Part shown: piece after piece, positions 40,445 through 51,596 of the stretch
How positions within the stretch are numbered: the stretch's first letter is position 1
Layout of the letters: every line of letters begins with the position of its first letter
Assembly: GCF_000024105.1 (NCBI RefSeq)
Contig: NC_013171.1
Location: 620,001 to 684,000, forward strand
Source: Anaerococcus prevotii DSM 20548
GTDB lineage: Bacteria > Bacillota > Clostridia > Tissierellales > Peptoniphilaceae
DNA length: 64,000 bases
Direction of reading: 5' to 3'
The notes under the pieces: model-generated
Told to the model about the DNA's origin: nothing
Seen by the model: only the letters and a program-made list of their open reading frames with translations
Database searches by the model: none
Position numbers and translations under genes: made by a program

Positions 40445-42538
40445 ATGAACAATAACAACAAACATTCATCCCACAGTCACCATAATCATGGCGACATGGA
40501 TCATTCAAAACATGAGCACGTAAGCACGGAAGAACATGGAGACCACAAGAATCAACATCACGACCATCATGCTAGGCATAACCACAGTGGGCACGGAGGG
40601 CATGACCACCATCATCACGGTAACTTTAAGGAACTTTTCTTAAAGTCATTACCACTAGGAATCATTATTATGCTCTTATCCCCTATGGCTGGGTTTGACC
40701 TACCATTCCAGTTTACTTTTCCATATTCTGATATTGTAGTAGCTATTTTATCTACTATATTAATTATTTATGGTGGACGTCCATTCTATCATGGGGCAGT
40801 TGAGGAATTTAAACAAAAAGAACCTGGAATGATGGCTCTCGTTTCTTTAGGTTTGAGTGTTTCATATGTATATAGTATTTATACTGTTATCAATAGATAC
40901 GTGACAGGTGGCAACGTGATGGACTTTTTCTTTGAATTTGCTTCATTACTATTAATCATGTTATTAGGTCACTGGATTGAGATGAAAGCTATTGGAGAAG
41001 CAGGAGATGCACAAGCAGAATTGGCTAAGTTAGTGCCGAAAGATGCTCACGTTGTATTAGAAGATGATTCAATTGAAACACGTCCAGTTGCTGACTTAAA
41101 AGTAGGTGATTTAATTCGTGTTCAAGCCGGAGAAAATGTACCGGCAGATGGAACTATCGAGCGCGGAGAATCACGTCTAAATGAAGCTCTTTTGACTGGG
41201 GAATCTAAATCAATTAAAAAAGGACCTGGCGATGAAGTGATCGGGGGCTCGACAAATGGGGAAGGGGTTCTTTATATTAAAGTACTTGAGACAGGTGATA
41301 AGTCCTTTATCTCTCAAGTACAGGATTTAATCAGCCAAGCTCAAAGTCAACCTTCTCGTGCAGAAAATATTGCTCAAAAAGTTGCGGGGTGGCTCTTCTA
41401 TATTGCGGTAACTGCCACACTAATAGCTTTTGTAGTATGGATGCTTATAGCGGATATTCCAACGGCAGTAAAATTTGCTATCACAACATTAGTTATAGCT
41501 TGTCCGCACGCCTTGGGTCTGGCTATTCCATTGGTAACCGCCCGTAGTACAAGCTTAGGAGCTAGCCGTGGCTTATTAGTAAAAGACCGCCAAGCCTTAG
41601 AAATAGCTCAAGATGCGGATGTGATGATTTTAGATAAAACAGGTACTTTAACAACTGGTGAGTTTAAAGTTTTAGATGTAAAACTTCTTAATGACAAATA
41701 TACAAAGGAGGAAATCATTGCCTTACTGGCAGGTATTGAAGGAGGGTCTAGTCACCCTATTGCTCAATCAATTATAAGCTTCGCCAACCAAGAAGGTATA
41801 AGTCCAGTATCCTTTGATTCCATTGATGTAATTTCCGGTGCTGGCGTAGAAGGTAAAGCCAATGGGCACCAATACCAATTAATCAGTCAAAAAGCATACG
41901 GACGTAATCTAGATATGGATATTCCAAAAGGAGCAACCCTCAGTGTCTTAGTAGAAAACGATGATGCCATTGGTGCTGTAGCTTTGGGGGATGAATTAAA
42001 AGCAACCAGTAAAGAATTAATAAAAGCTCTTAAAAATAACAATATAGAGCCAATTATGGCAACAGGTGATAATGAAAAAGCAGCTCAAGGAGCGGCAGAA
42101 GACTTAGGGATTGAATATAGATCAAATCAATCTCCACAAGACAAATATGAGTTAGTAAAAACACTTAAAGATGAAGGAGAAAAAGTTATCATGGTAGGTG
42201 ACGGTGTTAATGATGCCCCTTCTCTTGCCTTAGCAGACGTTGGTATAGCTATAGGCGCTGGAACCCAAGTGGCATTGGATTCAGCTGATGTCATCTTGAC
42301 TCAATCTGATCCTGGAGATATTGAATCATTCATTGAATTAGCACACAAAACAACTCGTAAAATGAAACAAAACCTCTTTTGGGGAGCCGGCTATAACTTT
42401 ATAGCTATCCCTCTAGCTGCAGGAATTTTGGCTCCTATTGGTTTCACATTAAGCCCTGCAGTAGGAGCAATCCTAATGTCTGTGTCAACAGTCGTAGTAG
42501 CAATTAATGCTATTTTATTAAGATTAGATTCAAATTAA
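40445..42538 (+). CDS. copB: CopB-type copper-exporting P1B ATPase
   Basis: This 697-residue P-type ATPase has a strongly His-rich N-terminus (about the first 60 residues) in place of CxxC domains. It has transmembrane helices, the ion-channel motif CPH (C353-P354-H355), the phosphorylated Asp in DKTGTLT (D397), and VGDGVNDAPSLA. CPH with a His-rich start is the CopB/TcrB subclass, which exports copper, and possibly silver. Its neighbour is the cognate repressor; no CopZ chaperone or CopA is present. Codon use (many CGT/CGC) differs from the host genes. Confidence 0.94.
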   Translation: MNNNNKHSSHSHHNHGDMDHSKHEHVSTEEHGDHKNQHHDHHARHNHSGHGGHDHHHHGNFKELFLKSLPLGIIIMLLSPMAGFDLPFQFTFPYSDIVVAILSTILIIYGGRPFYHGAVEEFKQKEPGMMALVSLGLSVSYVYSIYTVINRYVTGGNVMDFFFEFASLLLIMLLGHWIEMKAIGEAGDAQAELAKLVPKDAHVVLEDDSIETRPVADLKVGDLIRVQAGENVPADGTIERGESRLNEALLTGESKSIKKGPGDEVIGGSTNGEGVLYIKVLETGDKSFISQVQDLISQAQSQPSRAENIAQKVAGWLFYIAVTATLIAFVVWMLIADIPTAVKFAITTLVIACPHALGLAIPLVTARSTSLGASRGLLVKDRQALEIAQDADVMILDKTGTLTTGEFKVLDVKLLNDKYTKEEIIALLAGIEGGSSHPIAQSIISFANQEGISPVSFDSIDVISGAGVEGKANGHQYQLISQKAYGRNLDMDIPKGATLSVLVENDDAIGAVALGDELKATSKELIKALKNNNIEPIMATGDNEKAAQGAAEDLGIEYRSNQSPQDKYELVKTLKDEGEKVIMVGDGVNDAPSLALADVGIAIGAGTQVALDSADVILTQSDPGDIESFIELAHKTTRKMKQNLFWGAGYNFIAIPLAAGILAPIGFTLSPAVGAILMSVSTVVVAINAILLRLDSN

Positions 42539-42600
42539 AATGATTGTTAGTATATAGAATCTTTGAAAACCCTTAAATTATAAATAATCGATAGTTTTAC

Positions 42601-42648
42601 AAGAAAGGAAGAGATGTAAGTACCCTGGAAATCATCTCTTTCTTTTTA
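42601..42648 (+). terminator. Terminator after copB
   Basis: GAAGAGATG pairs with CATCTCTTTC around a 16-base loop, followed by TTTTTATT. Confidence 0.75.
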
Positions 42649-42665
42649 TTGTTTCAATTGTCAAA

Positions 42666-43057
42666 TTAACCTAGACAGAATACACTAAATTCATAAATTC
42701 TTCTACTCTTCATTGGTAGAAGTTTTACTTCTAAAGTTTCATCTTTGAACCTTCTGTAGAGTGTTCTTGAACTCAATTATAGTTTTATTTCACCTCTACC
42801 TATTATTACATCAGGAGTCCATCCTTTACTTACTTTATCAAGAACATAATCATATTCTTTACCGCTTAATTGTTTGGCTTTGACTTCATATTTAGACTTA
42901 TTTTTCTTGTGGTTTTCATGGTAGTCTTGTATACTTAAACTTTTTTAGCCAATTTATTACATTATATATGGTTTGTCTTGCTCTTGATAAGTATTTTGCT
43001 ATATTTATAACTTTTTCTCCAGATTTATAGTATTGCTCTATCCAAATTAACTCTTTT
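42666..43057 (-). pseudogene. IS30-family transposase remnant
   Basis: Conceptual translation of the minus strand in changing frames gives IWIEQYYKSGEKVINIAKYL (helix-turn-helix region), then KGWTPDVIIGRGE, then SRTLYRRFKDE and LLPMKSRR. These match the N-terminal part of IS30-family transposases in order. The frame is broken by at least two stops or shifts, and the DDE catalytic core is missing. It lies between copB and the right direct repeat and is evidence that the island travelled on mobile DNA. Confidence 0.8.
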
Positions 43058-43063
43058 ATGATG

Positions 43064-43263
43064 AGATGATATCAAATATGTGCTCGATAGATGCATAGAT
43101 ACAAAATGCACAAGAGATATAGTATCAACACAAATTCCAGATTTTTTTGATGCATTATTCGATTAGAGTAAAGGGGATAGAAATATCCTCTTTTTCTTGT
43201 TAGAAATCTTCTAATATGATATTATTTACTTAAGTAAAGAAATGAAAAGAGGATATATGAAGA
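43064..43263 (+). repeat. Right direct repeat flanking the copper island (about 200 bp)
   Basis: This is the second copy of the protease 3' end plus the lysozyme promoter region and start. Here it is joined to the intact lysozyme gene, while the protease fragment is a non-coding relic. The offset to the left copy is 3733 bp. It starts right after the IS30 remnant. Confidence 0.9.
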
Positions 43264-44351
43264 TTAATAAAAAACTTGTAGGATCTGCCTTAGTCTTGGC
43301 TCTCCTACTACCAGATATAGCCTATGCTGCTGAAGTTGTAATGTATGATGATTCTAATATAGATGAGATCTTTGAAGAAGTTGAAAGACCTAAGGAAAAT
43401 ACAGAAAATGGCAATAACGGAAATGGAAGTTCTAATATAGAAAAGCCAAATCCAGGAGAAAATAAAGATGAAGAAACAATAGTAAGCGAAGAGGAAGTGG
43501 ACAAAATAGTTGAACAGTTAAGTCCAGAAAGCCAGGCTATCTTAGATGAGTCAGATATCTATCCAAAAGTTTCTGTCTATGAGAAAGTAGTAGATATGAG
43601 CGAGTATCAAAATCCTAAGAATATTGACTATGATAAACTTGCAAACTCCATAGATGGAGCAATTCTTAGGACATCTATTAGACAAAAGGATAAAAGCATA
43701 AGTAAAGATAAGAAAATAGAAACTCATTATGCCGAGCTTAATAAAAGAGATATCCCTATGGGCTTCTATCATTATTCAAGGGCGATAAATGAGAAAGAGG
43801 CTATAGAAGAAGCAAACTATGTCCTAGATATAGTAAGAAATAAAAAAGTCTCCCTACCTATTTATATAGATATTGAGGATAACGATAGACAGGCCAAGGC
43901 TAGTAAGAAAGAGATTACTGCCGTGGCAGATGCCTTTACCAAGGCTATCAGGCGAAATGGCTATGTGGCAGGAATTTATTCTTATCCATGGTTTGCCAAT
44001 AAATACTTGACTAAGGAAGTAAGGGATGAGAATGAGTTTTGGATAGCAGAATGGAAAAAGGACGCTCCTTATCCAAAATACAAGGATAGCCACTATGACT
44101 CATGGCAATATTCATCCAAGGGAGGAGTTTACGGCTACAAGGGAGATTTAGACAAGAACATCCTCTACAGGGACTATCCATTAATTATGACAGGAGTATC
44201 CTCTAAGGGCTTTGTCAAGGTAGCTGAAGAAGTAATCGCCGGTAAGTGGGGCAATGGTAATATCAGAAGAAAAAGATTAGAATATGCGGGCTATGATTAT
44301 GCCGTAATCCAAAAAGAGGTAAATAGATTATTAAAATCAAGGAGGATTTAA
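43257..44351 (+). CDS. Secreted GH25 lysozyme with C-terminal Cpl-7-like repeat
   Basis: This 364-residue exported muramidase has a signal peptide ending AYAAE, then VVMYDDSNIDEIFEE and a low-complexity Asn/Gly/Glu linker. The GH25 barrel begins at about residue 105, with the catalytic-site carboxylates in VVDMSEYQ (D113) and YIDIED (D205, E207). The last 45 residues (VAEEVIAGKWGNGNIRRKRLEYAGYD) match a single Cpl-7 wall-binding repeat. The ATG at 43257 has an AGAGGA SD; an ATG at 43242 is in frame but poorly placed. It is probably an autolysin or a weapon against neighbours. Confidence 0.9.
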   Translation: MKINKKLVGSALVLALLLPDIAYAAEVVMYDDSNIDEIFEEVERPKENTENGNNGNGSSNIEKPNPGENKDEETIVSEEEVDKIVEQLSPESQAILDESDIYPKVSVYEKVVDMSEYQNPKNIDYDKLANSIDGAILRTSIRQKDKSISKDKKIETHYAELNKRDIPMGFYHYSRAINEKEAIEEANYVLDIVRNKKVSLPIYIDIEDNDRQAKASKKEITAVADAFTKAIRRNGYVAGIYSYPWFANKYLTKEVRDENEFWIAEWKKDAPYPKYKDSHYDSWQYSSKGGVYGYKGDLDKNILYRDYPLIMTGVSSKGFVKVAEEVIAGKWGNGNIRRKRLEYAGYDYAVIQKEVNRLLKSRRI

Positions 44352-44466
44352 AGTAAGTTATCATATTAGATTCAAGCTAGCTTTCCGAAAAACTTGATTA
44401 AAAAAAAGAATACTATAAAATAATAAAAGAGTATTAATTAGAGAATATTATAGATTGGAGATAAAG

Positions 44467-44688
44467 ATGGCAGGAATTAAATATGATATAGTTGAAAATC
44501 TTGGAGTTCTTTCAACCAATGCCAAGGGTTGGACCAAGGAGCTTAATCTTGTTTCTTGGAATGAAAGAGATCCAAAATATGACATTCGTGATTGGAATGA
44601 AGATCACACAAGAATGAGCAAGGGCATAACCCTTACAACAGAAGAGGCCGAAGTTCTTAAAAATATTTTGGCTGATGAATTTCATTAA
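44467..44688 (+). CDS. YdbC/PC4-like small nucleic-acid-binding protein
   Basis: This 73-residue protein (GIKYDIVENLGVLSTNAKGWTKELNLVSWNERDPKYDIRDW) matches the YdbC family, the bacterial members of the PC4 single-stranded-DNA-binding fold. The ATG at 44467 has a GGAG SD at 44457; a TTG at 44455 lies inside the SD. It is monocistronic with its own terminator. The likely role is ssDNA or RNA binding in transcription or repair. Confidence 0.85.
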   Translation: MAGIKYDIVENLGVLSTNAKGWTKELNLVSWNERDPKYDIRDWNEDHTRMSKGITLTTEEAEVLKNILADEFH

Positions 44689-44694
44689 AGAAAT

Positions 44695-44718
44695 CCCTCA
44701 ATTGATGAGGGTTTTTTC
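44695..44718 (+). terminator. Terminator after the PC4-like gene
   Basis: CCCTCA ATTGA TGAGGG followed by TTTTTTCTTT. Confidence 0.92.
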
Positions 44719-44773
44719 TTTGCATGCTTTAAATATAGCCGATTTAAAGTATATTTAGAAAATAGGTGGTAAT

Positions 44774-47882
<3,109 letters not shown>

Positions 47883-47956
47883 ATAAGAGAAAATTTAATT
47901 ATCTTAGAGCATCAACAAAGCTAAGCCTGCTATAAGATAGCTATATTGGAGGCAAA

Positions 47957-47989
47957 ACTATTGGTATTTTGATAGTGTATATTTATATT
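47957..47989 (+). promoter_or_regulatory. Promoter and possible operator of the RRNPP regulator gene
   Basis: TTGGTA (47961-47966) and TATATT (47984-47989) are spaced 17 bases. The inverted repeat ACTAT-N10-ATAGT (47957-47976) covers the -35 box and is a candidate autoregulatory site. Confidence 0.45.
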
Positions 47990-48026
47990 ATGTAACAAAC
48001 ATGATCTTAGGGGATGGATTAGATAT

Positions 48027-48941
48027 ATGATTTTAAAGGATGATTATAAATTTATTGGTCCCGATTTGAGGAAAATTAGGGAAGCAAAGGGTATCAGTAG
48101 AAAGGAAATATCAGAAAAGGTCTATGTATCCGAGGAGACTATCCGTCGAATAGAAAAAGGAGAAAACGACCCTAGGCTTTCTACACTTATACCTATATGT
48201 AATTGTTTGGGAATTGAGATTGAAGATATCATAAATTCTAGTGGCTTCGAATATAACAATCTCTTATCTTTTAGAAGGGAAATCAATTATCACTTAAATA
48301 ATTCATCAATTGAAAAAGCGAGACTTTTGATTTCTAATCTCAATGATATAAAAATAAAGTCAAATTTGGACTTTGAAAGAGAGTTTCATGCGACAAAACA
48401 CTATTTTAATGGAATTTTAGATCTTAAGTCAACAAGGACAGTAGGATCTAGTTTAGTAGAATTCGAACAAGCACTTATTTCATTAGAAAATCGTTTTACC
48501 ATTAATAGATTTAAAAACTATAAGTATGATAATTTCTCTCTAAGGATTCTTTTAGCCTTGTCCTTAGCAGAACAAAAGTTTGGCAATTATCAACTTTATG
48601 AAGATATAAACTTAGAAATAAGTAAGTATCTTAAATCTTCCCTAGAAGAGTACTTCCTCTTTTCTTATAATGTAGGCGTATATTACTATAGGGCGGGTAA
48701 AATCATAGAGTCTTTGGACTTGTGTAATACAGCTGTAAGTAAGGCCAAAAAGCTAAAGGAAGTTCCGTATCTAAATATGGTTTATTATTTGAAAGGAGTA
48801 AACCATCTAAGTCTTAACCAATTGGAAGAAGCAAAGCTTAGCTTTAACTACTGCTTAGCTTTGACTAACATATTTTCAGAAAAAGTATTAGCAGAAAGAA
48901 TTGAAAAGCAAATAGATAACTTACTTTTAAATTATAGATAA
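48027..48941 (+). CDS. RRNPP-type (PlcR/Rgg-like) peptide-responsive regulator
   Basis: This is a 304-residue regulator. Residues about 8-70 are an XRE-type helix-turn-helix (LRKIREAKGISRKEISEKVYVSEETIRRIEKGENDPRLSTL). The rest is all-helical with TPR-like hairpins, such as FSYNVGVYYYRAGKIIESLDLCNTAV and YYLKGVNHLSLNQLEEAKLSFNYCL. Length and domain order match the RRNPP quorum-sensing receptors, which bind re-imported short peptides in the TPR pocket. A 51-codon exported-peptide gene starts 83 bases downstream, then a CAMP-factor homologue, a PlcR/PapR-like layout. The ligand and regulon are not shown by sequence. Confidence 0.82.
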   Translation: MILKDDYKFIGPDLRKIREAKGISRKEISEKVYVSEETIRRIEKGENDPRLSTLIPICNCLGIEIEDIINSSGFEYNNLLSFRREINYHLNNSSIEKARLLISNLNDIKIKSNLDFEREFHATKHYFNGILDLKSTRTVGSSLVEFEQALISLENRFTINRFKNYKYDNFSLRILLALSLAEQKFGNYQLYEDINLEISKYLKSSLEEYFLFSYNVGVYYYRAGKIIESLDLCNTAVSKAKKLKEVPYLNMVYYLKGVNHLSLNQLEEAKLSFNYCLALTNIFSEKVLAERIEKQIDNLLLNYR

Positions 48942-48958
48942 TATATTTAATAATCATC

Positions 48959-49001
48959 CACTAAAGTGTGTATTTATTTTATAAAATGACCATGGTATTA
49001 T
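48959..49001 (+). promoter_or_regulatory. Promoter of the putative signalling-peptide gene
   Basis: An extended -10 element, TGGTATTAT (-10 TATTAT at 48996-49001), has no good -35 hexamer. The inverted repeat CACT-AA-AGTG (48959-48968) lies where an activator would bind. Such a promoter is expected to need activation. Confidence 0.5.
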
Positions 49002-49024
49002 ATAGACAACAAGGAGGTGGGATT

Positions 49025-49180
49025 ATGAAACTCAAGAAAGCTATATTATTTGTATTTTTACTAACATTATCTCTAAGTTCAAATATTAATAGGGGTAAAC
49101 AAGTAGCTGGAATTGATTTAGATCCAGACGATATTATCATAGACATGTTTTTTGTCAAAGAGGACGTTTCATTAATTTAA
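49025..49180 (+). CDS. Putative pre-pheromone, 51-residue exported peptide
   Basis: The ATG at 49025 follows a near-perfect SD, AAGGAGGTG. The product begins MKLKKAILFVFLLTLSLSS, a lysine-rich start and hydrophobic core typical of a Sec signal. A short acidic tail follows, with GIDLDPDDIIIDMFFVKED near the end. It directly follows the RRNPP-type regulator in the same orientation, like papR after plcR. The mature signal is probably a C-terminal fragment. The longer in-frame ORF from 48968 runs through the promoter and is unlikely. No other function suggests itself. Confidence 0.7.
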   Translation: MKLKKAILFVFLLTLSLSSNINRGKQVAGIDLDPDDIIIDMFFVKEDVSLI

Positions 49181-49218
49181 TTTAGCACAAAGATATGTCA
49201 TAATTGATTAAAAAATAT

Positions 49219-49287
49219 AGGGACTCTGACTTGTATTTTACATAAGCTATGAGTCCTAAGCTTAAATCTAGAGATAAGAATTATCTC
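49219..49287 (+). other. Two hairpins between the peptide gene and toxin homologue 3
   Basis: AGGGACTC (49219-49226) pairs with GAGTCCT (49251-49257), and GAGATAA with TTATCTC (about 49270-49287). Neither is followed by a T run, so they are not simple terminators. The 207-base spacer has no gene. Confidence 0.45.
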
Positions 49288-49387
49288 CTTAAATTAAGTC
49301 GTATCTTAGAAATTTTCTATAGGACTTAAAGAAATTTCAAGCAATTAAAAGAAATTATAAAATAATACACATTTAAAGGAGTTATCT

Positions 49388-50674
49388 ATGAAGAAAAGTC
49401 AACTATTAGCAGCAACATTGTCAGTAGCATTATTATCAAACACAGTTGTGCCTTGCCTAGGATCAATTGCAAAGGATGATTTAAAGCTTTCAAGCGTAGC
49501 GTATGCAGCAGAAGAAGGAAATGAAAAAAATCAAGCAATTGATAAATTAGATTACCTAGGTGATTTGATTAAAGGTCTTGAAAATATAGCAGGTGGCCTT
49601 GCAGGTAACCAACTAGACTGGCTAAAATCTTTGAAGAATGCTTATGATTTTGTAAGCAAGATTGTTAAAAATGGTTTTATCGGAGCGGGACAATTAAGAG
49701 AAAAAGTTATCCCAAGAATTAACCTCCTAATAAACGTAGCTGAAACAATCACTGCAGATGCAACTGAGTTAGTAGATAGCGAGCAACAAGCTCACGTAAT
49801 AATAGGATTTTCTGTAACAAGGGCTCTTCTAAAAGCAACTGATATATTCGAAAACGCTGACGGCTTGAATAAGGCAAGCGAAGATTTACTCAATTCTTTA
49901 GAGAAGGCAAGACAAGTACCAAAACTAACAGAAGATTCAAAAAGAACCCATTACACACTAGAAAAACTAGACAGAGCTATTGCAAATGCGAGAGAAGTTA
50001 GAAATAGAGAATTGAGATACAAACTAGATTCTGTAGCCCTCGCTGATGTAGATTCCGCAATCAAAAGTGCTGTAAATGTTAGAAGAAATAATCAAGCTAC
50101 TGTAGGTCAAGTACAAGAAGCAACGGATGAATTAAATGCAAAAATATCAGAAGCATTAGCTTCAATTCCAGACGAGGATAAAACTGCAAGTGCTAAAGAT
50201 AAGGCAGCTCTTGGTAAAGATATAGAAGATGCTAAGAAGGTCCGTGATTTTGAACTAAAGGGTAAGGTAGATTCTTCTGTAATTAGAGAATTAAATAGAG
50301 CAATTGCTGATGCCAATAGAATCTTTAGAAATGCTAGAACAACTGTAAAAGAAGCAAATGCAGCTGATGAAGAATTACTTAATGCAATCGAAAAAGCTAA
50401 GACAAATTTACTAGTGGAAGAGCCAGTAGAAGAAGAAATTCCTAGTGAAGAAGAGACTGAAGAGAATATTCCTGAAGAAAAAGTGGACGAAGAGCTTCCA
50501 GAAGAAGATTCTGACGAACATTCAGATGAAGAAGCAAGCGAAAAAGATACTCCTGCTGAAGAAAAAGTAGAAGATGAAGATAAGGCAGAAGAAGATGATA
50601 AAGAAGAAAAGACAGAAGAAGGCGAAATAGACGAAGAAGGCCTTGAAGAAATCTTAGAAGAAATAGCTGAATAA
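49388..50674 (+). CDS. CAMP-factor-family homologue 3 with acidic tail
   Basis: This 428-residue exported protein has a signal peptide ending VAYAAE. Residues about 70-260 follow the CAMP-factor plan: VIPRINLLINVAETITADATELV, then a middle helical part, then YTLEKLDRAIANAREVRNREL and VGQVQEATDELNAKISEAL, which track the C-terminal helices of streptococcal Cfb. That last unit of about 80 residues is repeated (KDIEDAKKVRDFELKGKVDSS and on). The last 90 residues are almost only Glu, Asp, Pro and Lys. It lacks the long C-terminal domain of homologues 1 and 2. It stands 207 bases after the peptide gene, suggesting control by that circuit. Confidence 0.7.
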   Translation: MKKSQLLAATLSVALLSNTVVPCLGSIAKDDLKLSSVAYAAEEGNEKNQAIDKLDYLGDLIKGLENIAGGLAGNQLDWLKSLKNAYDFVSKIVKNGFIGAGQLREKVIPRINLLINVAETITADATELVDSEQQAHVIIGFSVTRALLKATDIFENADGLNKASEDLLNSLEKARQVPKLTEDSKRTHYTLEKLDRAIANAREVRNRELRYKLDSVALADVDSAIKSAVNVRRNNQATVGQVQEATDELNAKISEALASIPDEDKTASAKDKAALGKDIEDAKKVRDFELKGKVDSSVIRELNRAIADANRIFRNARTTVKEANAADEELLNAIEKAKTNLLVEEPVEEEIPSEEETEENIPEEKVDEELPEEDSDEHSDEEASEKDTPAEEKVEDEDKAEEDDKEEKTEEGEIDEEGLEEILEEIAE

Positions 50675-50709
50675 TAACCTCCCCTAAAATTCAGCCATAG
50701 TATAATTTT

Positions 50710-50756
50710 AACCTCCAGATTAGTAAAAAGCTATGAAGGAGGTTTTCTATTTTTAT
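50710..50756 (+). terminator. Terminator after toxin homologue 3
   Basis: AACCTCC and GGAGGTT flank a 21-base loop, followed by TTCTATTTTTAT. Confidence 0.75.
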
Positions 50757-50812
50757 AAAATTTATACAAATTTAATAGAATTTTTGTTATTATAAAATAA
50801 AAGGAGATTCTT

Positions 50813-51535
50813 ATGAAAAAAAAGAAAATTATAATTACAAGCTTAATACTCGCCATGGCTATGGCAAATATCAATCCTAGCCTTGCAGCAAAGTCAGGTA
50901 CGGAAAAGACAGAAATCAAGGAAAATGTAAAAGACGCGGTAAGAGAAACTTACGTAATAAAAGAAATAAATGATGATTCTGTAATACTTAACAAAAAGGG
51001 AGATGATTCAGATTTAGTTTCAGTCCCTAAGAAAGAATTTAAGGATATCGATCTTAAGATAGGTAAAGAGGTAAATATTACTAGTGATGGAAACATCTTA
51101 ATGTCAGACCCTGGCCAATTTTCCGAAATTTATAAAATAGAAGAAGTCGATGACTTAGGGGATGGAGATAAGGTTTCAGAAAAATTTATAGTTAAGGAAA
51201 TAAATGAAGAAGCTCTTACAATTGAAAAAGAAGGATCTGAAGGAGAATTGTACACTATTTCCAAGAAATACTTTGAAAAGGATCTAAGCATAGGGGATAG
51301 GTATGAGATTAGCCATAATGATGTAGTTATGAACTCATATCCTGCCCAATTTAATAAGATCTATGAAGTAAAAAAGCTAGAGAAAGATAAAGGGAAATCA
51401 AATGAAGAAAGCGATAAAAATAAGGTAGATACGAAGGCAGATAAAAATCCTAAGACAGGAATAAGCCCGGATCTTCTAAGCTTATCAGCCCTTTCTATGT
51501 CAATTCTAGGTCTAAAAATAAGTAAGAAGAAATAA
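50813..51535 (+). CDS. Surface protein with two repeats and an NPKTG sorting signal
   Basis: This 240-residue exported protein has a signal peptide ending SLAAK. Two tandem domains of about 70 residues follow (ETYVIKEINDDSVILNKK... and EKFIVKEINEEALTIEKE...), sharing VKEIN, a later QF(S/N)(E/K)IYE pattern and similar spacing. After a Lys/Glu linker comes NPKTG, a hydrophobic helix and a KISKKK tail, the layout of a sortase cell-wall anchor with N replacing L. The product is therefore probably wall-linked. The domain fold is beta-rich and not recognised. Confidence 0.75.
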   Translation: MKKKKIIITSLILAMAMANINPSLAAKSGTEKTEIKENVKDAVRETYVIKEINDDSVILNKKGDDSDLVSVPKKEFKDIDLKIGKEVNITSDGNILMSDPGQFSEIYKIEEVDDLGDGDKVSEKFIVKEINEEALTIEKEGSEGELYTISKKYFEKDLSIGDRYEISHNDVVMNSYPAQFNKIYEVKKLEKDKGKSNEESDKNKVDTKADKNPKTGISPDLLSLSALSMSILGLKISKKK

Positions 51536-51540
51536 AATAA

Positions 51541-51579
51541 GGATAGGCATAGACTATGAATCTAGGGCCTATCCTTTTT
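51541..51579 (+). terminator. Terminator after the NPKTG protein
   Basis: GGATAGGC and GCCTATCC form a perfect 8-bp stem with an 18-base loop, followed by TTTTT. Confidence 0.88.
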
Positions 51580-51596
51580 GTATTTATAATAAAGCC

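Noticed and set aside
48968-49024. Longer N-terminus for the small exported peptide
   Set aside because: The extra codons cover the promoter and SD, and the extended product would begin without an SD and lose the clear signal-peptide start.
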